Source: Adenanthera pavonina (lineage: Eukaryota > Streptophyta > Magnoliopsida > Fabales > Fabaceae). Taken from it: a stretch of 64,000 nt of DNA. Of the stretch, positions 40,594 to 52,010 are shown one piece after another (position 1 is the first letter of the stretch; the number at the start of each line of letters is the position of its first letter). The translations under genes and the position numbers were made by a program. The notes beneath the pieces are model-generated. The model was not told where the DNA came from. It saw only the letters and a program-made list of their open reading frames with translations, and did no database searches. The stretch is from the NCBI GenBank assembly GCA_026686845.1, contig JAIVEN010000011.1:21810501-21874500 (forward strand). Direction: 5' to 3'.

Positions 40594-42284
40594 TCTTTCT
40601 TATTCTTAACTAACTGCAGGAAATATTTATCATAAAATATTACAAAATAATTTCCGCATCCAGGGTATGTTCCTAGCTTGCAGGATCAACTCAGTATTAT
40701 TAAGTCACCATCTATCTGCTTCTTTCTCAAGTGTGTAAATAATCAGGACTTTTATTTTAGAGGAACAGCCCATTAACCTGGTAATATTTTCTAAACTCTA
40801 TACCAAAATCCTCAACCATTTATACATCAAACCTTTCGTTAAATAAGGGAGGATATCATCTCCAAAACTAAGCTATTACATATTGCGGGTTAGCATGATC
40901 AATTTTTTTCCTACTGCCAGGTTCATTAGTACAACCTGGGCTACCTGCTACTGATACTACCTCAGAGATGAAATTTCAACTATAATTTCTTGAGGTTGTC
41001 TTTGAGTGTCTAAGGTTTACTTTAACATTTCAATAATTCTTTGCTACTGATCTCATCTATTCATAATAACTTGCAAAGGATCACCCTGTGGTGTCTTTCC
41101 TTGTTCAGGAGTCTCTACTCTTATTCGCCTCCTGATACAAACCATTTCATTCATTTTCATTCTAATTTTATAATAATCAATTCACAACATATGATTATTC
41201 TACTTAGATAACATTTATAAACATAACCTTTATTTACATGAGCAAACTTTGTACATAAGTCCTTATGATCTCATTACATTATCATTTCATTATATTTCCT
41301 ACTTGTGAATGCTTATGATATAGTCAAAAATTGCAGTCATCATGGTTCTTCACCTTTATACATTTATACATATTTATACATGATCTCTTTCGTCATTCCA
41401 TTCCGGAGGGACCATAGCTACTTTCACCTCCAATAGAAGCTTCACTGAAATTCACTTTTGGATTCTCTTCCAAGTTCTCCTCAGAATCTTCTTCTTCCAT
41501 GCCTATAACAGGATCCTTCTATTCCAGTTGGATTGCCTCCAAATATGCCAACTCTTTAATACAATCTTAAAAAGTTCCAGACATTTCTTCTTGGAGTTTA
41601 GCTTTGTGTGGCGTCCAATACTTGTCATCTGGTATTACATTTATCATTATGTCAATCAAGGCTTCCTCCTTATAGAAGTAATTCAAGAATTCCAAGGATT
41701 GCTTAGCATCTCTAACTTCATCTAGGAAAGTCAAAATTCTGGATTCTAAAAAATGCTCCTAGCTTTCCCAGTATACTTGAGTAACAACCTCACTGGTCTC
41801 GTAGATATCATCAAAAGGAAGTGTGGAGGATGATTGATCTTATCTTCAATATGAATTGGACCATCAAAACCTGAATTGTATAAATCCTATAGAAACTCAA
41901 CCTCATAGTCCTTGCCTTCTACAACTACCCTTCCTAGTTTTTGGACTTGAAGTAGGAAGAGCTAAAACTTGTAATGGGACTTCTTTGTCAGGTTTAGATT
42001 CAGTTGGATGAGGTCCTTCATTAACCTTAGACTTGTCCAAACTTCCTATGGGTAACTTGTTTGAGCTCATACTTCATCATTTTCTTCAATCTTTGGCTCA
42101 GGGATCACCATCTCTCATGGTGAGGATCCCACCTATTATTTGAGAAAAACATCTTATCATCCCAATACACAATAGCAATCATTGTCAATAACTAATTCAA
42201 ATGAATGCTAAAAATTATTATATTCCCTTCTTTAAACTTAATTATTTTGACCCAAATATAATGCTCCTAGAGCCTAAACCATCG
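40594..42284 (-). pseudogene. GB first ORF region (unrecognised gag-like)
   Basis: Reading away from the primer-binding site on the minus strand, broken frames from about 42140 to 41380 include ILTFLDEVRDAKQSLEFLNY and DDKYWTPHKAKLQEEM. They correspond to DSYDHMVTQGQQFLNI and EDEDYWLLVKKEL in GF (61982-61776). I do not recognise a Pfam-type Gag domain or zinc knuckle. The stretch 40594-41370 shows no open frame. The product, by position, is the first protein of a gypsy element; its role is unknown. Confidence 0.5.
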
Positions 42285-42296
42285 GCTCTAATACCA
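42285..42296 (-). other. GB primer-binding site
   Basis: The minus strand reads TGGTATTAGAGC, one base from the tRNA-Met-type consensus, five bases from the LTR edge at 42302. GF has the intact version at 62838-62849. Confidence 0.8.
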
Positions 42297-42301
42297 AAAA
42301 G

Positions 42302-43917
42302 TGTAACACCTTATACTAGGACCTATTTCCCATATACTAGGCCTTAGTTATGATTCATTAATCCTAATTAGAGGCTTGAATCACCTAGAAAATTAGAATT
42401 TTTCAAAATTTGGTGGTACTGTTCATGTGGCAAAACCATTTGACCGACCAAATTTTGGAAATTCATAATTAATTATAGAGAAATCATATTAAGGTGATTC
42501 AAGTTTTTAAAATTATATTAAATTTATATATACATGGAAAAAATATGAAACAGTAACTTCATTAGACCAATTTATACAGTAAATTTCGTGGACTTTTACT
42601 ATTTATTTGGTCATTTTTCCATCTTCCAGTTTTCTGTCCTCAATTTTGAAAAATTATATTTCATTCTATTCTAGACCAAATCATGTATGCTCTATGTCAT
42701 TTGAAAGCTCTATATGTCTACTTCTAGATATATTTTTCATGTATATTTATTTCACTTACACAGGGTATGACATTAACGTAAATGGTCAAGGGTCAGAATT
42801 CATCTTTTACTGGAACAATTTTGGAAAACCTCCATATCTTCTATGATATAGCTCCAATTACCTCAAAATTAGTGGCATATGAAACTTAAAACATAAAAAT
42901 TTCTATAAATGTAAACCACTGAATTTTTTGAGCTCTATGAGATTTTATATTATCTTTTGAATTTTCTAGTACCTAACTTTCAGTTTCCAGTTTTCTCAAT
43001 CTTGCCCTGTTATGAACCCTAACTTGAAAATTACTGTTAAAACGAAACTCGCAATGTGCTGAGTCTAATGATATATAGTATAGAGGTTAATTGATTAAAA
43101 ATAAAAAAATAATCAATGCCGAAAGTCTAAAAGTAACTTAATACTGATAAAGTAGATTGTTGGCCCTACAGATGGTTAAAAAGGTGACAAAGACAGGATT
43201 TAGGCCTTTCACAGATATTGTTTGGGATAGGATAATTGAGGAAACATAGATATAAATTTGAAATTTTACTGTAAAAGTGATTTTATCGATATCGGTAAAA
43301 AGTATCCGACACCGGGTATATTTGGACCAAGAACAATATACAGTATTTTTGAAATATTTTAGCAAGAGTTGGCACCATTTTCAGCAGCCCATATGCTGCA
43401 AATAAATTTTTTATTATTTTATGCAAATACTTCTTGAAGAAGTATGTAAAAAGTAACCAAGGTTGGATTAAGTAAAGTAACCATGATTAGTCAACTTAAT
43501 CATGAGGGTTAATTACTCAAATTTTCCTCATGTTGGACGCCACATATAGCAGTTGCACACATGAGAGATAAGCATTATTTTATCAATTCCTAAAAACTAC
43601 TTGAAGAAGTATTCAAAGAAAGCAAAAAGTAACTAAGGTTAGTAACATGATTAACCCATGTCATCAAGTGAATTGCAGCCCTCTCCTTCCTTCATTCATG
43701 TCTGAACTAGCAGCCATATAGAGAGAGAGAATGAAAATTTCCAAGAGAAAGAGGGAGAGCAAAGCAAGGCCAAGAAAGCAAAAGTTGAGTGCTCAAGCAT
43801 CAAGGTAAGCTTCTACCACTTCCACGTTGTGTTTCCAAGCTTCTAGTGAAGGTTTGATGGAGTTGTTTTCCTTCTCTTACTTAGTAAAGTTTCAACCATG
43901 AGAGAGAGTAGAGAGAA
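42302..43917 (-). repeat. GB 5' LTR, possibly composite
   Basis: The left edge is TGTAACACC (minus-strand LTR end GGTGTTACA) next to the primer-binding site. It resembles 62855 onward and 25403 onward ('aaatcatattaaggtgattc' near 42485). From about 43080 it holds the 'aatactgataaagtag' block. It ends at 43917, where another LTR edge (TGTAACACC) starts. The right half ends in GAGA-rich sequence with 'caaggtaagcttc' at 43800. The ORFs inside have no recognisable domain. Confidence 0.6.
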
Positions 43918-44904
43918 TGTAACACCTTACTTTACAACCCTTAAACATGTATGATTTCATGATTAAGGTTCAAAATAAAGTGATTTGGAAGCAAATGAGC
44001 CCTTAATTTCGCATTGACTAAGATTAAGTCGTAAAATTTTGCTAAACTTTGAAAATTTATAACTAATTCTATAAAAATCGTATTGATGTACTTCCAAGTT
44101 CTATGGAAAGCATATGATATCTATTTTGAAGTAAAAATATTGATTTACACTTTACTACTACAGTAAATTCAAATTTTATAGACACTATCATATTAGATAT
44201 TGGGGTGAGATTCAGACAGAATCACAGTAATATGACAATTCATTTTCTAACACTTAATTTTAGCAGCATAACAATATAACCATAATTACTAAGAATCAAA
44301 CTTAAAATCATGTTCTATCATACATGTTCAAATAACCTTCATGACATTCAAAGTATTATTATGGCAAAACCTCAACTTTGATCCAATATTTCAACATGGT
44401 TGAACTAAAATATAAATGGAAGGAAAAGCATATTACCCAGAAATATTTTTCAAAACTTCAAAATCTTAGATTACACCTTCTTTCCTAGAGCTTCTCACTC
44501 TAACCTCTCTCTACCTTGAATGAAATTTGATAGCTAAATGGGGGAAAAGGAGGTGCTTCTATTTATAGGTGAGTTGAAAACCTGATTGTCCTTGGATTAG
44601 ATCTTGATCCAATGGCTTTTAATTATTCCATATTAATTTATTTAATTCATCATGTGAGGAATTTATGAGGCTGCACCTTGCCCTTTTCAATATGTTTTCA
44701 ACTGAACCCAAAAATATATTTTATTTGGTTCTATCATATGTCTAATTCAAATGGTGTCATATGTGTGTTAGAGTTCAAATTGACTTTTACTTCTTTTCCT
44801 CTCAATTTTTGTCACTTCCTTGTCTAATTAGTCCAAGGAATATTCTTTTATGCAATATGGGCTTTACATATCTCATTTTGGGCCATAGTTCAGGGTACAC
44901 AGGT
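43918..44904 (-). repeat. GC 3' LTR fragment (Tekay-like)
   Basis: It matches the GA LTR from its TGTAACACC edge (compare 25403-25980 and 27673-28060), without the copia insertion. A minus-strand TATAAATAG is at 44559-44567. The LTR is cut at about 44904 and joined to integrase sequence; its promoter-distal part and the polypurine tract are deleted. Confidence 0.8.
44559..44567 (-). promoter_or_regulatory. TATA box of the GC LTR
   Basis: The minus strand reads TATAAATAG within a block shared with 27973-27981 of GA. Confidence 0.6.
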
Positions 44905-46407
44905 CCAATTTTGGCTAGGATTTCAAAGGGACCAATATACTTAGGACTAAGCTTTTTACTTTTAATAGATTGGCCCACTCCAGTCATGGGAGATACTTTT
45001 AGAAAAACATGATCTCTAACCTCAAATTCCAACAGCTTTCTTCTCTTATCAATATAACTTTTCTGCCTACTTTGTGCCATTAGTAATTTTTTCCTTATTA
45101 TTTCTATCTGTTTGGAGGTTTGATCAACTAAATTAGGCCTAATAATTTTTTTCCCCAAGTTTGATCCAACATAGAGGGGATCCGCATTTCCTTCCGTACA
45201 ATACCTCATATGAAGCCATTTGAATACTGGAATGGTAACTGTTATTTTATGCAAATTCTACTAAAGGTAAGCATGTATCCCAGTTCCCTTTCATTTCCAA
45301 AACACATGCCCTCAATATATCCTCTACGGTTTGAATTGTCCTTTCAGTTTGTCCATTAGTTTGAAGATGGTAAGCTGTACTAAACCTTAATTTGGTACTA
45401 AAGCCTTCTGTAAGGATATCCAAAAGTTAGATGTGAACCTTGGATCTCTATTCGATATAATACTATTGGGTACACCATGAAGTCTAAAAATTTTTTTATA
45501 TAAAGTTGTGCTAATTTGTCTAAAGCAAAAGTAGACTTCATTGCTAAAAAGTGAGCTGATTTTATCAATCTATCAACAATGACCCAAATAGCATCATAAC
45601 CTAATGAAGTCCTAGGTAAACCCATTTGAAATCCATTAATATGCTATCCCATTTCTATTCTGGGATTTCCAAGGGTTGTAACAATTGTGAAGGCTTTTGG
45701 TGCTCAATTTTCACCTTCTAACATGTTAAGCATTTAGGTACAAACTGAGTAATATCACTCTTCATTACAGGCCACCAAAATATTTTCTTTAAATTATGGT
45801 ACAATTTTATAATTCCTGGATGAATAGCATAATTTCTTTGATGAGCTTCAGTTAAAATCTTTCCTTTAATTTCTTCTTTTAGAGGTATATACACTCTTCC
45901 TTGAAATCTGATTAATCCATCGTGTTCTGACTTTTCAAATCCTGAGGCCTTTCCTTGCTCCATCTTTTTCTTGACTTCTCACAAGAAATCATCTTCATAT
46001 TGGGCTTCCTTTATTTCTCTCCGTAATTCCATTTCAATCTTAGTTCTACCAAATTATCTTTCATCCATTATCATTTCACAAGAAAGAGCTAAGTTTCTAA
46101 AATTTTCTAGTAATTCTGGCTCTTTGATCATCTTCATGGCTATATGAATAGATTTTCGGCTTAAGGCATCAGCTACTACATTAGCCTTGCCTAGATGATG
46201 ATATATAGTAGGATTATAATCATTTAATAATTCCATCCATCTTCTCTGCCTTATATTCAACTCTTTCTACTCTTGTAAATATTTGAGACTCTTGTGGTCA
46301 GTAAATTTCAACTTTAGCGCCATAAAGATAGTGCCTCCATATCTTGAGAGCATAAACTATAGCCGCAAGTGCCAAATCATGTGTGGGATAATTTTCCTCA
46401 TGAGGTT
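44905..46407 (-). pseudogene. GC pol: RNase H end, integrase zinc finger, core and C-terminus
   Basis: On the minus strand the order is RNase H end (46260-46054, ADALSRKS), zinc-binding domain (45963-45718: EAHQRNYAIHPG, KIFWWPVMKSDITQF, KCLTC), integrase core (45700-45300, GLPRTSLGYDAIW, broken by frameshifts after the second Asp region) and C-terminus (45254-44905). It ends at PFEILAKIGP, at the deletion into the LTR. The chromodomain segment present in GA is missing. The 46407 end abuts a plus-strand reverse transcriptase. Confidence 0.87.
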
Positions 46408-46760
46408 TATTTTCTTAGGAGTGGATATCATCAGATTATGATGAAAGAAAGGGATGAGTGGAAGACTGCTTTTAAGACTAAGTTTGGGTTGTATGAGTGG
46501 TTAGTCATGCCGTGTGGTTTGACTAATGCTCCTAACACATTTATGAGTCTTATGAATCATGTTTTTCATCCCTACATAGAAAAGTTTGTTGTAGTTTACT
46601 TTGATGATATTTTGGTGTTTCCTAAAAGTCTTGACGAACATGCCGAACCTTTGCATGTTGTATTTGATATTTTACGTGAAAATAAACTCTTTACCAATTT
46701 TGGAGAAATGTTCCTTTTGTTTAGATTCTATTGTTTTCCTTGGTTTTGTTGTAGGTGCTG
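46408..46760 (+). pseudogene. GD pol: reverse transcriptase (palm part only)
   Basis: The sequence begins mid-domain at RSGYHQIMMKERDEWKTAF and continues with EWLVMPCGLTNAPNTFMSL and VVVYFDDILVF. The catalytic Asp pair of YFDD is intact. The frame shifts near 46690. The fingers, protease and gag are missing because the fragment starts at the junction with GC. Sequence is closer to the CRM/Reina-type chromoviruses than to the Tekay-like GA/GC. Confidence 0.88.
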
Positions 46761-47400
46761 AAGGGATTCGAGTGGATGAGGAGAAAGTGAAAGCTATCCA
46801 AGATTGGCCTACACCAAGGAATGCAAATGAAGTGAGGAGTTTCTATGGGCTTGCAAGTTTCTATTGGAGATTTGTGCGGGACTTCTCCACCATTGTTGTA
46901 CCTCTAAATGAGCTGGTAAAAAAAATGTTGTGTTTAAATGAGGTGAGGCACAAGAGGGCTTCTCAAACATTGAAAGATAAGCTAGCCAATTCCCTTTACT
47001 TATTCTTCCTAACTTTTCTAAGGTTTTTGAAGTTGAATGTGATGCTTTTGGTATTGGAATTGGTGCTATTTTGATGTAAGAGGCTAGACCAATTGCATAT
47101 TTTAGTGAGAAGCTTAGTGGTGCATGCTTGAATTATTCTACATATGATAAAGAGTTGTATGCACAAAAAAGAACCTTAAAACATTAGCAACATTATCTGT
47201 GGTCTAATGAATTATTTTTGCATTTCGATCATGAAAGTTTGAAATATCTTAAGACCCAGAACAAATTGAACAAAAGACATGCTGTTTGACTTGAGTTTAT
47301 TGAATCTTTTCCATATGTTTTGAAACATAAGCATGGCAAAGAAAATGTTGTTGCCGATGCATTGTCTAGGAGATATAGTCTTATTACATCTATGCAAGCT
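46761..47400 (+). pseudogene. GD pol: connection and RNase H
   Basis: In a shifted frame, GFVVGAEGIRVDEEKVKAIQ and NEVRSFYGLASFYWRFVRDF appear. After more frameshifts, 'RPIAYFSEKLSGA' (47090) and NVVADALSRRYSL (47345) follow. These are the standard gypsy reverse transcriptase-RNase H landmarks in order. At least three frame changes and several stops are present. Confidence 0.86.
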
Positions 47401-48610
47401 AAGTTGATTGGTTTTGAATCCTTGAAAAGCATGTATGAATGTGATGTTGACTTTGCTGAAACTTGGAAATTGTGCAAGAAAAATGGTGTTGATGATTTTT
47501 ATAGATTTGATGGATTCATGTTTAAGAGAAGCAAGCTATGTGTTCCTGCTTGGTTTATGCATGAGCTTTTAGTTAAAGAATCTCATGGAGGAGGTTTAAT
47601 GGGTCCTTTTGACTACGATAAAAGATAATTTTTGTTGGCCATATATGCGCAAGGATTTTGATTCTGTGTATGATAAATGCATTGTGTGCAAGCATGCTAA
47701 ATCTTGAGTGCATCCTCATGGATTATATACACCTTTGCCTATTCCTTCGCATCCTTGGGTGGACATGTCTATGGATTTTGTGCTTGGATTACCTAGGCCC
47801 CTTGCTGGTAAGGAAAGTGTATTTTTTGTGGTAGAGAGGTTTAGCAAGATGGCTCATTTCATTGCTTGTTCTAAAACACATGATACTGTCCACATCTCTG
47901 ATCTATTCTTTAAGGAGATAGATAGATTGCATGGTTTACCCAGATCCATTGTTAGTGATCATGATGCTAAATTCCTAAGTCATTTATTGAAAACTTTGTG
48001 AGCTAAATTGGGAACTAAGCTTGTGTTTTCTATAGTTACACATCCCCAAATAGATGGGCAAACCTAGGTCATAAATTGAACACTTTCTTTTTTATTGCGT
48101 GCTATATTGCATAAAAATCTAAAAAATTGGAAAAAGTGTTTACCTAATGTGGAGTTTGCATATAATCGAGCTTTACATTCTACTACTAGTTATTCTCCTT
48201 TTGAAGTTGTCTATGGGTTTAATCCTTTGACCTCGCTTGATATTCTTCCTTTGCCTGTTACTGAGTTTGCTAACCTTTATGCTGAAAAGAAAGATAAGTT
48301 TGTGCAGGACTTACATGCTAAGGTAAAAGCAAATATTGAGAGGAAAAATGAGCAATATGCTCAACAGGCTAACAAAGGTCGCAGGAAAGTTATCTTTGAG
48401 CCTAGAGATTGAGTGTAGGTTCATCTAAGGACTGAACAAAGGAAATCTAAATGACACCCAAGAGGCGATGGCTCTTTTCAAGTTTTGGAAAGGATAAATG
48501 ATAATGCTTATTATAAAATTGATTTGCCTTATACTTATGGAAATGTAAGTGCAACATTTAATGTGGCTGGCCTCTCTCTTTTTGATATTTCAGATTCGAA
48601 GATGAATCCG
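47401..48610 (+). pseudogene. GD pol: integrase
   Basis: The zinc finger remnant includes KESHGGGLMG (47577) and KCIVCKHAK (47672). The core shows SMDFVLGLPRPLAGKESVFF (47770) and IVSDHDAKFLSH (47950). The third catalytic residue is lost: GQT is followed by TAG where Glu is expected (48067). FEVVYGFNPLTSLDILPLP (48200) and QVLERINDNAYYKIDLP (48480) are typical of CRM-like integrases, as is NVSATFNVAGLSLFDIS. It ends with NPF-stop-EGGNN at the polypurine tract. Confidence 0.88.
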
Positions 48611-48626
48611 TTTTAGGAGGGAGGGA
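48611..48626 (+). other. GD polypurine tract
   Basis: TTTTAGGAGGGAGGGAA directly precedes the LTR start TAATAAGGGC. The tract overlaps codons for the last EGGNN residues of pol, as in N2 at about 57262-57275. Confidence 0.82.
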
Positions 48627-48652
48627 ATAATAAGGGCAAGCTAAGGAAAAAA

Positions 48653-48832
48653 ATGGGCCATGGACAAATTCAAAACCCACTTCAAGGCATTGAAAGACCA
48701 ATGACCAGAGCTAGGACCAAAGCCATGCAGCAAGCCATGAATGTGTTTATTCAAAATATGATTAACATGGAACCATTATCTTTGAATGATTTTTCAGCCC
48801 GAAACAAAGAAAGAGGCAAGCCGAAAATATAG
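48653..48832 (+). CDS. 59-residue peptide in the GD LTR with TRAR motif
   Basis: An ATG 26 bases into the LTR opens a complete frame starting MGHGQIQNPLQGIERPMTRA and ending GKPKI. The RARTKAMQQAM stretch matches RSKTKAMKEAL in the solo LTR at 33674-33913. It lies just downstream of the pol stop and could once have been the polyprotein tail. No other feature suggests a function. Confidence 0.45.
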   Translation: MGHGQIQNPLQGIERPMTRARTKAMQQAMNVFIQNMINMEPLSLNDFSARNKERGKPKI

Positions 48833-49198
48833 AGCTAAATTATTGTCAACAAGCCTGACTTGGAGAAAGCCCAACAAGGAGAATTCACTTAAAATATATG
48901 TGCTTCTCATGTGGTCACTAAATGTGATGTTTTTAGTAAGTTTTATTAGGATTATTTTAGTCAATTTGTTTCCTTTTTAATAAAAGGCACATAATGATCT
49001 GATTTGATCCCCCTTTATTTAGGAATATGATTTCAGCATATTCTCTTCCTTTTTGCATTAAAGAGGAGCCAACTTTTCAAAGTCAAAATTAGAATTAAAT
49101 GCTCCTTTTTGCTTAGGGTTTCCTTTTTGTATTAATGAGCATTAATGAGGTTAGCTTTGTGAGCTGAACTAGAGTTAGTTTGTGGGTTAATATTTGCC

Positions 49199-49207
49199 TA
49201 TAAATAG
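49199..49207 (+). promoter_or_regulatory. TATA box of the GD LTR
   Basis: TATAAATAG follows 'gttaatatttgcc' and precedes 'acacctcttgtactcttgc'. Its place in the LTR equals that of 37364 (N1) and 56563 (N2). Confidence 0.65.
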
Positions 49208-49384
49208 ACACCTCTTGTACTCTTGCAAACCACAATATGAATGAATGAATGAGGTGTTGTTGTTTAGTGAGTTCTTTCTTGCTCATCCTTGAGTGCCAGA
49301 AATAATGAGGACTTATCAAGAAGAGGTGATCCTTGTGGCATCCCAGAGTTAGGATTCAAGAGACAAGTTCTCTTGGAGTCTGCA

Positions 49385-49696
49385 ATCCCGAGCCATGTGG
49401 CCAACCCTGCCACATTTATAACATAAAACACCAAGTCCTCGACCAACCACCTCATTGCAATCTCAGAAAACATGTCCAGCCTTTCCACATCTGTAACACA
49501 CAACGCCAGGTCCCTAACTTGGGAGACAAGGCCTACCACTGTGACTCGTTCTACATTGATGACAAATTGGATTAGTGACGACTACATTCCGCTGGTTCCT
49601 CAGATTATACCCCATATTCTTCCCTCTAAATCTCTTATTTCCAATCTATGATCCTCTTCCTCTGTTGTTCCTCTTGAGCTACCCTCTTGCAAATTC
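49385..49696 (-). pseudogene. Gypsy gag fragment with three zinc-binding motifs
   Basis: One minus-strand frame, with stops, reads CHQCRTSHSGRPC, then CYRCGKAGHVF-stop-DC and CYKCGRVGHMARDC. The last two are CCHC knuckles and the first a shorter CXXC-H-C motif, as in Tekay-like Gags. The 49690-49570 part is basic and Arg/Asn-rich. It is joined to the GD LTR on one side and a copia LTR fragment on the other, so its element is otherwise missing. The minus-strand frame at 49539-49264 and the plus frame at 49333-49575 are other frames of the same DNA. Confidence 0.78.
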
Positions 49697-50197
49697 TTAT
49701 GAAGCAAAGTTCGAATTTTCATCCTTGAAAAATATTTCTAAGTTAGAACATATGAATTGTCTCATATTGCTATAGTGCCTTCAAAGTTCAAATTTTGGTG
49801 CCCAAAATTTGTCTGTCAGTGGGTAGCTCAATAAGGCATAATAGTTCATCTTTTCAAAATTCAAATTTTCAAGATTCAAAGTTCGTCAGTCAGAGGGAGT
49901 TGTTATCAAACTTATTTCAAAGTTCAAATTTCTGAAAACCAACATTCGCATATCAACAGATTAAACACTTTAAAGTTCGTCTGTTAGTGTGTATTTTTCA
50001 AATATTCCATGAGTTATCATAGAATCAAATTTCTAAATCATTATTTTGCAAGCTCATAGTCTTTTTATTCAAGTTGAACATAGTAAGAAATCATATATCT
50101 AATCTTGTGCTGATTTTACTTGGATCATGCACCTTTGATATTTTCTTTCCAAGCTCTAGAAGGTTGGTTTAAAATCATCAAAACACTTGATTCAACA
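49697..50197 (-). repeat. Copia LTR fragment (minus orientation)
   Basis: It matches the solo LTR at 25983-27667 from about 26762 to its LTR start, including 'cccaaaatttgtctgtcag' (49801). The LTR start TGTTGAATCAAG lies at 50197. Its 3' two-thirds is deleted, and the internal part corresponding to 27030-27410 is also shorter. Confidence 0.82.
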
Positions 50198-50932
50198 GCA
50201 ATTTCTCTTGCCTTTTTCCACTCAAAACTTGCTTTCTTTTTAGAATGCTAAATTAAAACCACAATTTCAATCAAAAGGAAATTAGTTTTTTAAGAAATGG
50301 CAATCACAGAAAATAAAAGTTCAAAATTAAAGTTCTCAAAGATCCTAATTTAATTAAGTAATGACCAAAACAAAATGAGCACAAATGAACTGAAATTTCC
50401 AACAAGAGAAATCTGAAGGAAATAAACAAAGAAGGATGAAAATTGGTAGGAAATTGATAAGAAGATAAATGTGAAGGAAAGACAAATTATAGAGATTTAA
50501 TAAGACTTGTCACCAAAGTTGATAAATTAAGTCAATCAAGTTCCAACTCAAGTCCAATCAAATAATTTCTTTTTTTACTACTCTTTTTTTTATATATATA
50601 TATATATATTTTTTTTTTTGCAGCAATCAATCCCACTTTTTTTTTAGCAATTAACCTCTCTTCTTTTCTCAGTTTTTTTTTGGTGCTTTTTTTTTTAACT
50701 CTGGGCAACTCACAAGAAGTAAAACTAAAACAGTATGGTAAACAGTAGCACAAATAGTAACAGTGAACAGTAGCTACGCACAGTGTGATGAACAGTAGAT
50801 ATGCATAGTTGGTGAACAGTGATAATCGTACGGATGAACAATGACACAAATTTTCCGGAAGCAAAGAAAATAGAATGAAATAAAGAGTAAGAAGTAAAAA
50901 CAGAAAAAACACACCTTGGTTTGCAAACCTAA
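50198..50932 (-). other. Leader of an N-family element
   Basis: No gene. It has a 'gcagcaatcaatccc' block (50621) like 'gcagcaatcaaaac' in N2 (60236), T-rich runs, a (TA)n tract at about 50590-50609 and several 'gaacagtag' repeats at 50740-50830. The minus ORF 50532-51191 crosses the LTR boundary and is rejected as coding. The internal body of this element is missing; the copia LTR fragment replaces it. Confidence 0.6.
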
Positions 50933-50946
50933 GCCTTGATGCCAAA
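50933..50946 (-). other. Primer-binding site of the 50947-51873 LTR element
   Basis: The minus strand reads TTTGGCATCAAGGC immediately after the LTR end, a decayed tRNA-Met-type site. Confidence 0.65.
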
Positions 50947-51873
50947 TGATAAATGAACCCTTTTGGAACCCATCCAAACAACCCACTTTGATGTGTATGA
51001 CACCCAGATCTTTGCAAAACAAGGAACACAAAGACTAGACGCAAAGAAAATGAACAAAAAGGGCAAAAACAGTAGCAAAAGAAAAGAATAATAGAGAAGA
51101 TAAGAAGGAAAGATGTTGGTCTTAAGAAGTAGAACCCAAAAGAACCGGTCTCTTGAACCCTAGTTCTGGTGACGGTACAAGGAAGGACCAATTCCTTGAT
51201 AAGTCGCAGTTCACTTTAGTACTCAAAGAACGCAAGAGAAACTCACAAAGTCTGAAACTTTAATCATTCAAATATGAAAAACGCACATGAAAGTTAGCCT
51301 TAAATAGACAAGATAAAATCTAACCTAATAAGCCTAGAAACCCTAATTAATTTGGGCTTAAGTGGTCCTAATAAGATTAGGAGACTTTGAGCTCAAATAA
51401 CACTCCTATTGGACCTAGAAAACTAATAAAATAAAATTCTAAAAATAAATGACAAAAATTCAAAGAAAATAATAAAAATAATGTTTAAGCCCTTATAAAC
51501 ATGCCAACACATTAATGAAATCACATGTTTGGCACATGGCATGTATATTTACAAGTTGGGCCATCAAAAATACTATTAATTAACCAATTGGGCTTTATTA
51601 GTCACTTAAATTTAGCCCATAATTAAAAAAAATGAAATTAACACTAATTAAGCCCAATAATGCTTAAATCCTATGCTATTTTAGTGAAGCACAGGATCTT
51701 TTAAGTAATCTCTTCCAAAGGGCTTCTCTTGGACTTGGATCTGAAACTTGTATTTTGGAGTTGATAATCTAATCTAAACTTGGGCCCTATGTTCAACACC
51801 TTGATCAAGTCATCCAAGCTCTCCATGCTCCTTTCCAAATTCTTGCAAGTCATTCCTAGTCCTTATTCTATTA
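50947..51873 (-). repeat. N-family/solo-type gypsy LTR (minus)
   Basis: On the minus strand it starts TAATAGAATAAGG at 51873 and ends GTTCATTTATCA at 50947. The first ~100 bases resemble the N2 LTR start ('caaggtgttgaac', 'ggagcatggagagctt'). The rest matches the solo LTR at 33652-34683 in reverse. It cuts the GE 5' LTR. No coding region. Confidence 0.82.
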
Positions 51874-51995
51874 GTTCTCTCTAGAGATTCATTCAGTCTC
51901 AATTGCATTGGATTGCTTTCGTTCTTTTTGGTTATTACTCTGGGTTCTTGAGTTGCCTAAGACTTGTTCTTGGGAGGTTCTCCCTACTTCTATCA
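51874..51995 (+). repeat. GE 5' LTR (end only)
   Basis: It matches the end of the 3' LTR at 61728-61836 ('cagtctctcaattgcattgg' there, 'cagtctcaattgcattgg' here). Its upstream part was lost at the junction with the LTR ending at 51873. Confidence 0.83.
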
Positions 51996-51997
51996 AA

Positions 51998-52010
51998 TTG
52001 GTAATCAAAG
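51998..52010 (+). other. GE primer-binding site
   Basis: TTGGTAATCAAAG follows the LTR end by two bases, a one-insertion variant of TTGGTATCAGAG. The leader 52011-52818 has no gene. Confidence 0.7.

Larger units (their letters stand above)
48627..49384 (+). repeat. GD 3' LTR (3' end missing)
   Basis: It begins after the polypurine tract and includes a TATA box (TATAAATAG, 49199-49207). The 'ggcatcccagagttaggattc' region at 49335 parallels N1 at 40360 and N2 at 56400, so the LTR families are related. It ends near 49384, where a minus-strand gag fragment starts. Confidence 0.8.

Noticed and set aside
46408..49384. Endogenous pararetrovirus (caulimovirus-like) origin of the reverse transcriptase region
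   Set aside because: An integrase follows RNase H and the unit has an LTR and polypurine tract; there is no movement-protein-like sequence. This is Ty3/gypsy.
50532..51191. 219-residue minus-strand ORF, the longest uninterrupted small-gene candidate in its region
   Set aside because: It spans the LTR/leader boundary at 50947 and the T-rich leader; composition is low-complexity (Phe/Leu/Cys) with no motif, and its frame is not kept in the related solo LTR at 33652-34683.
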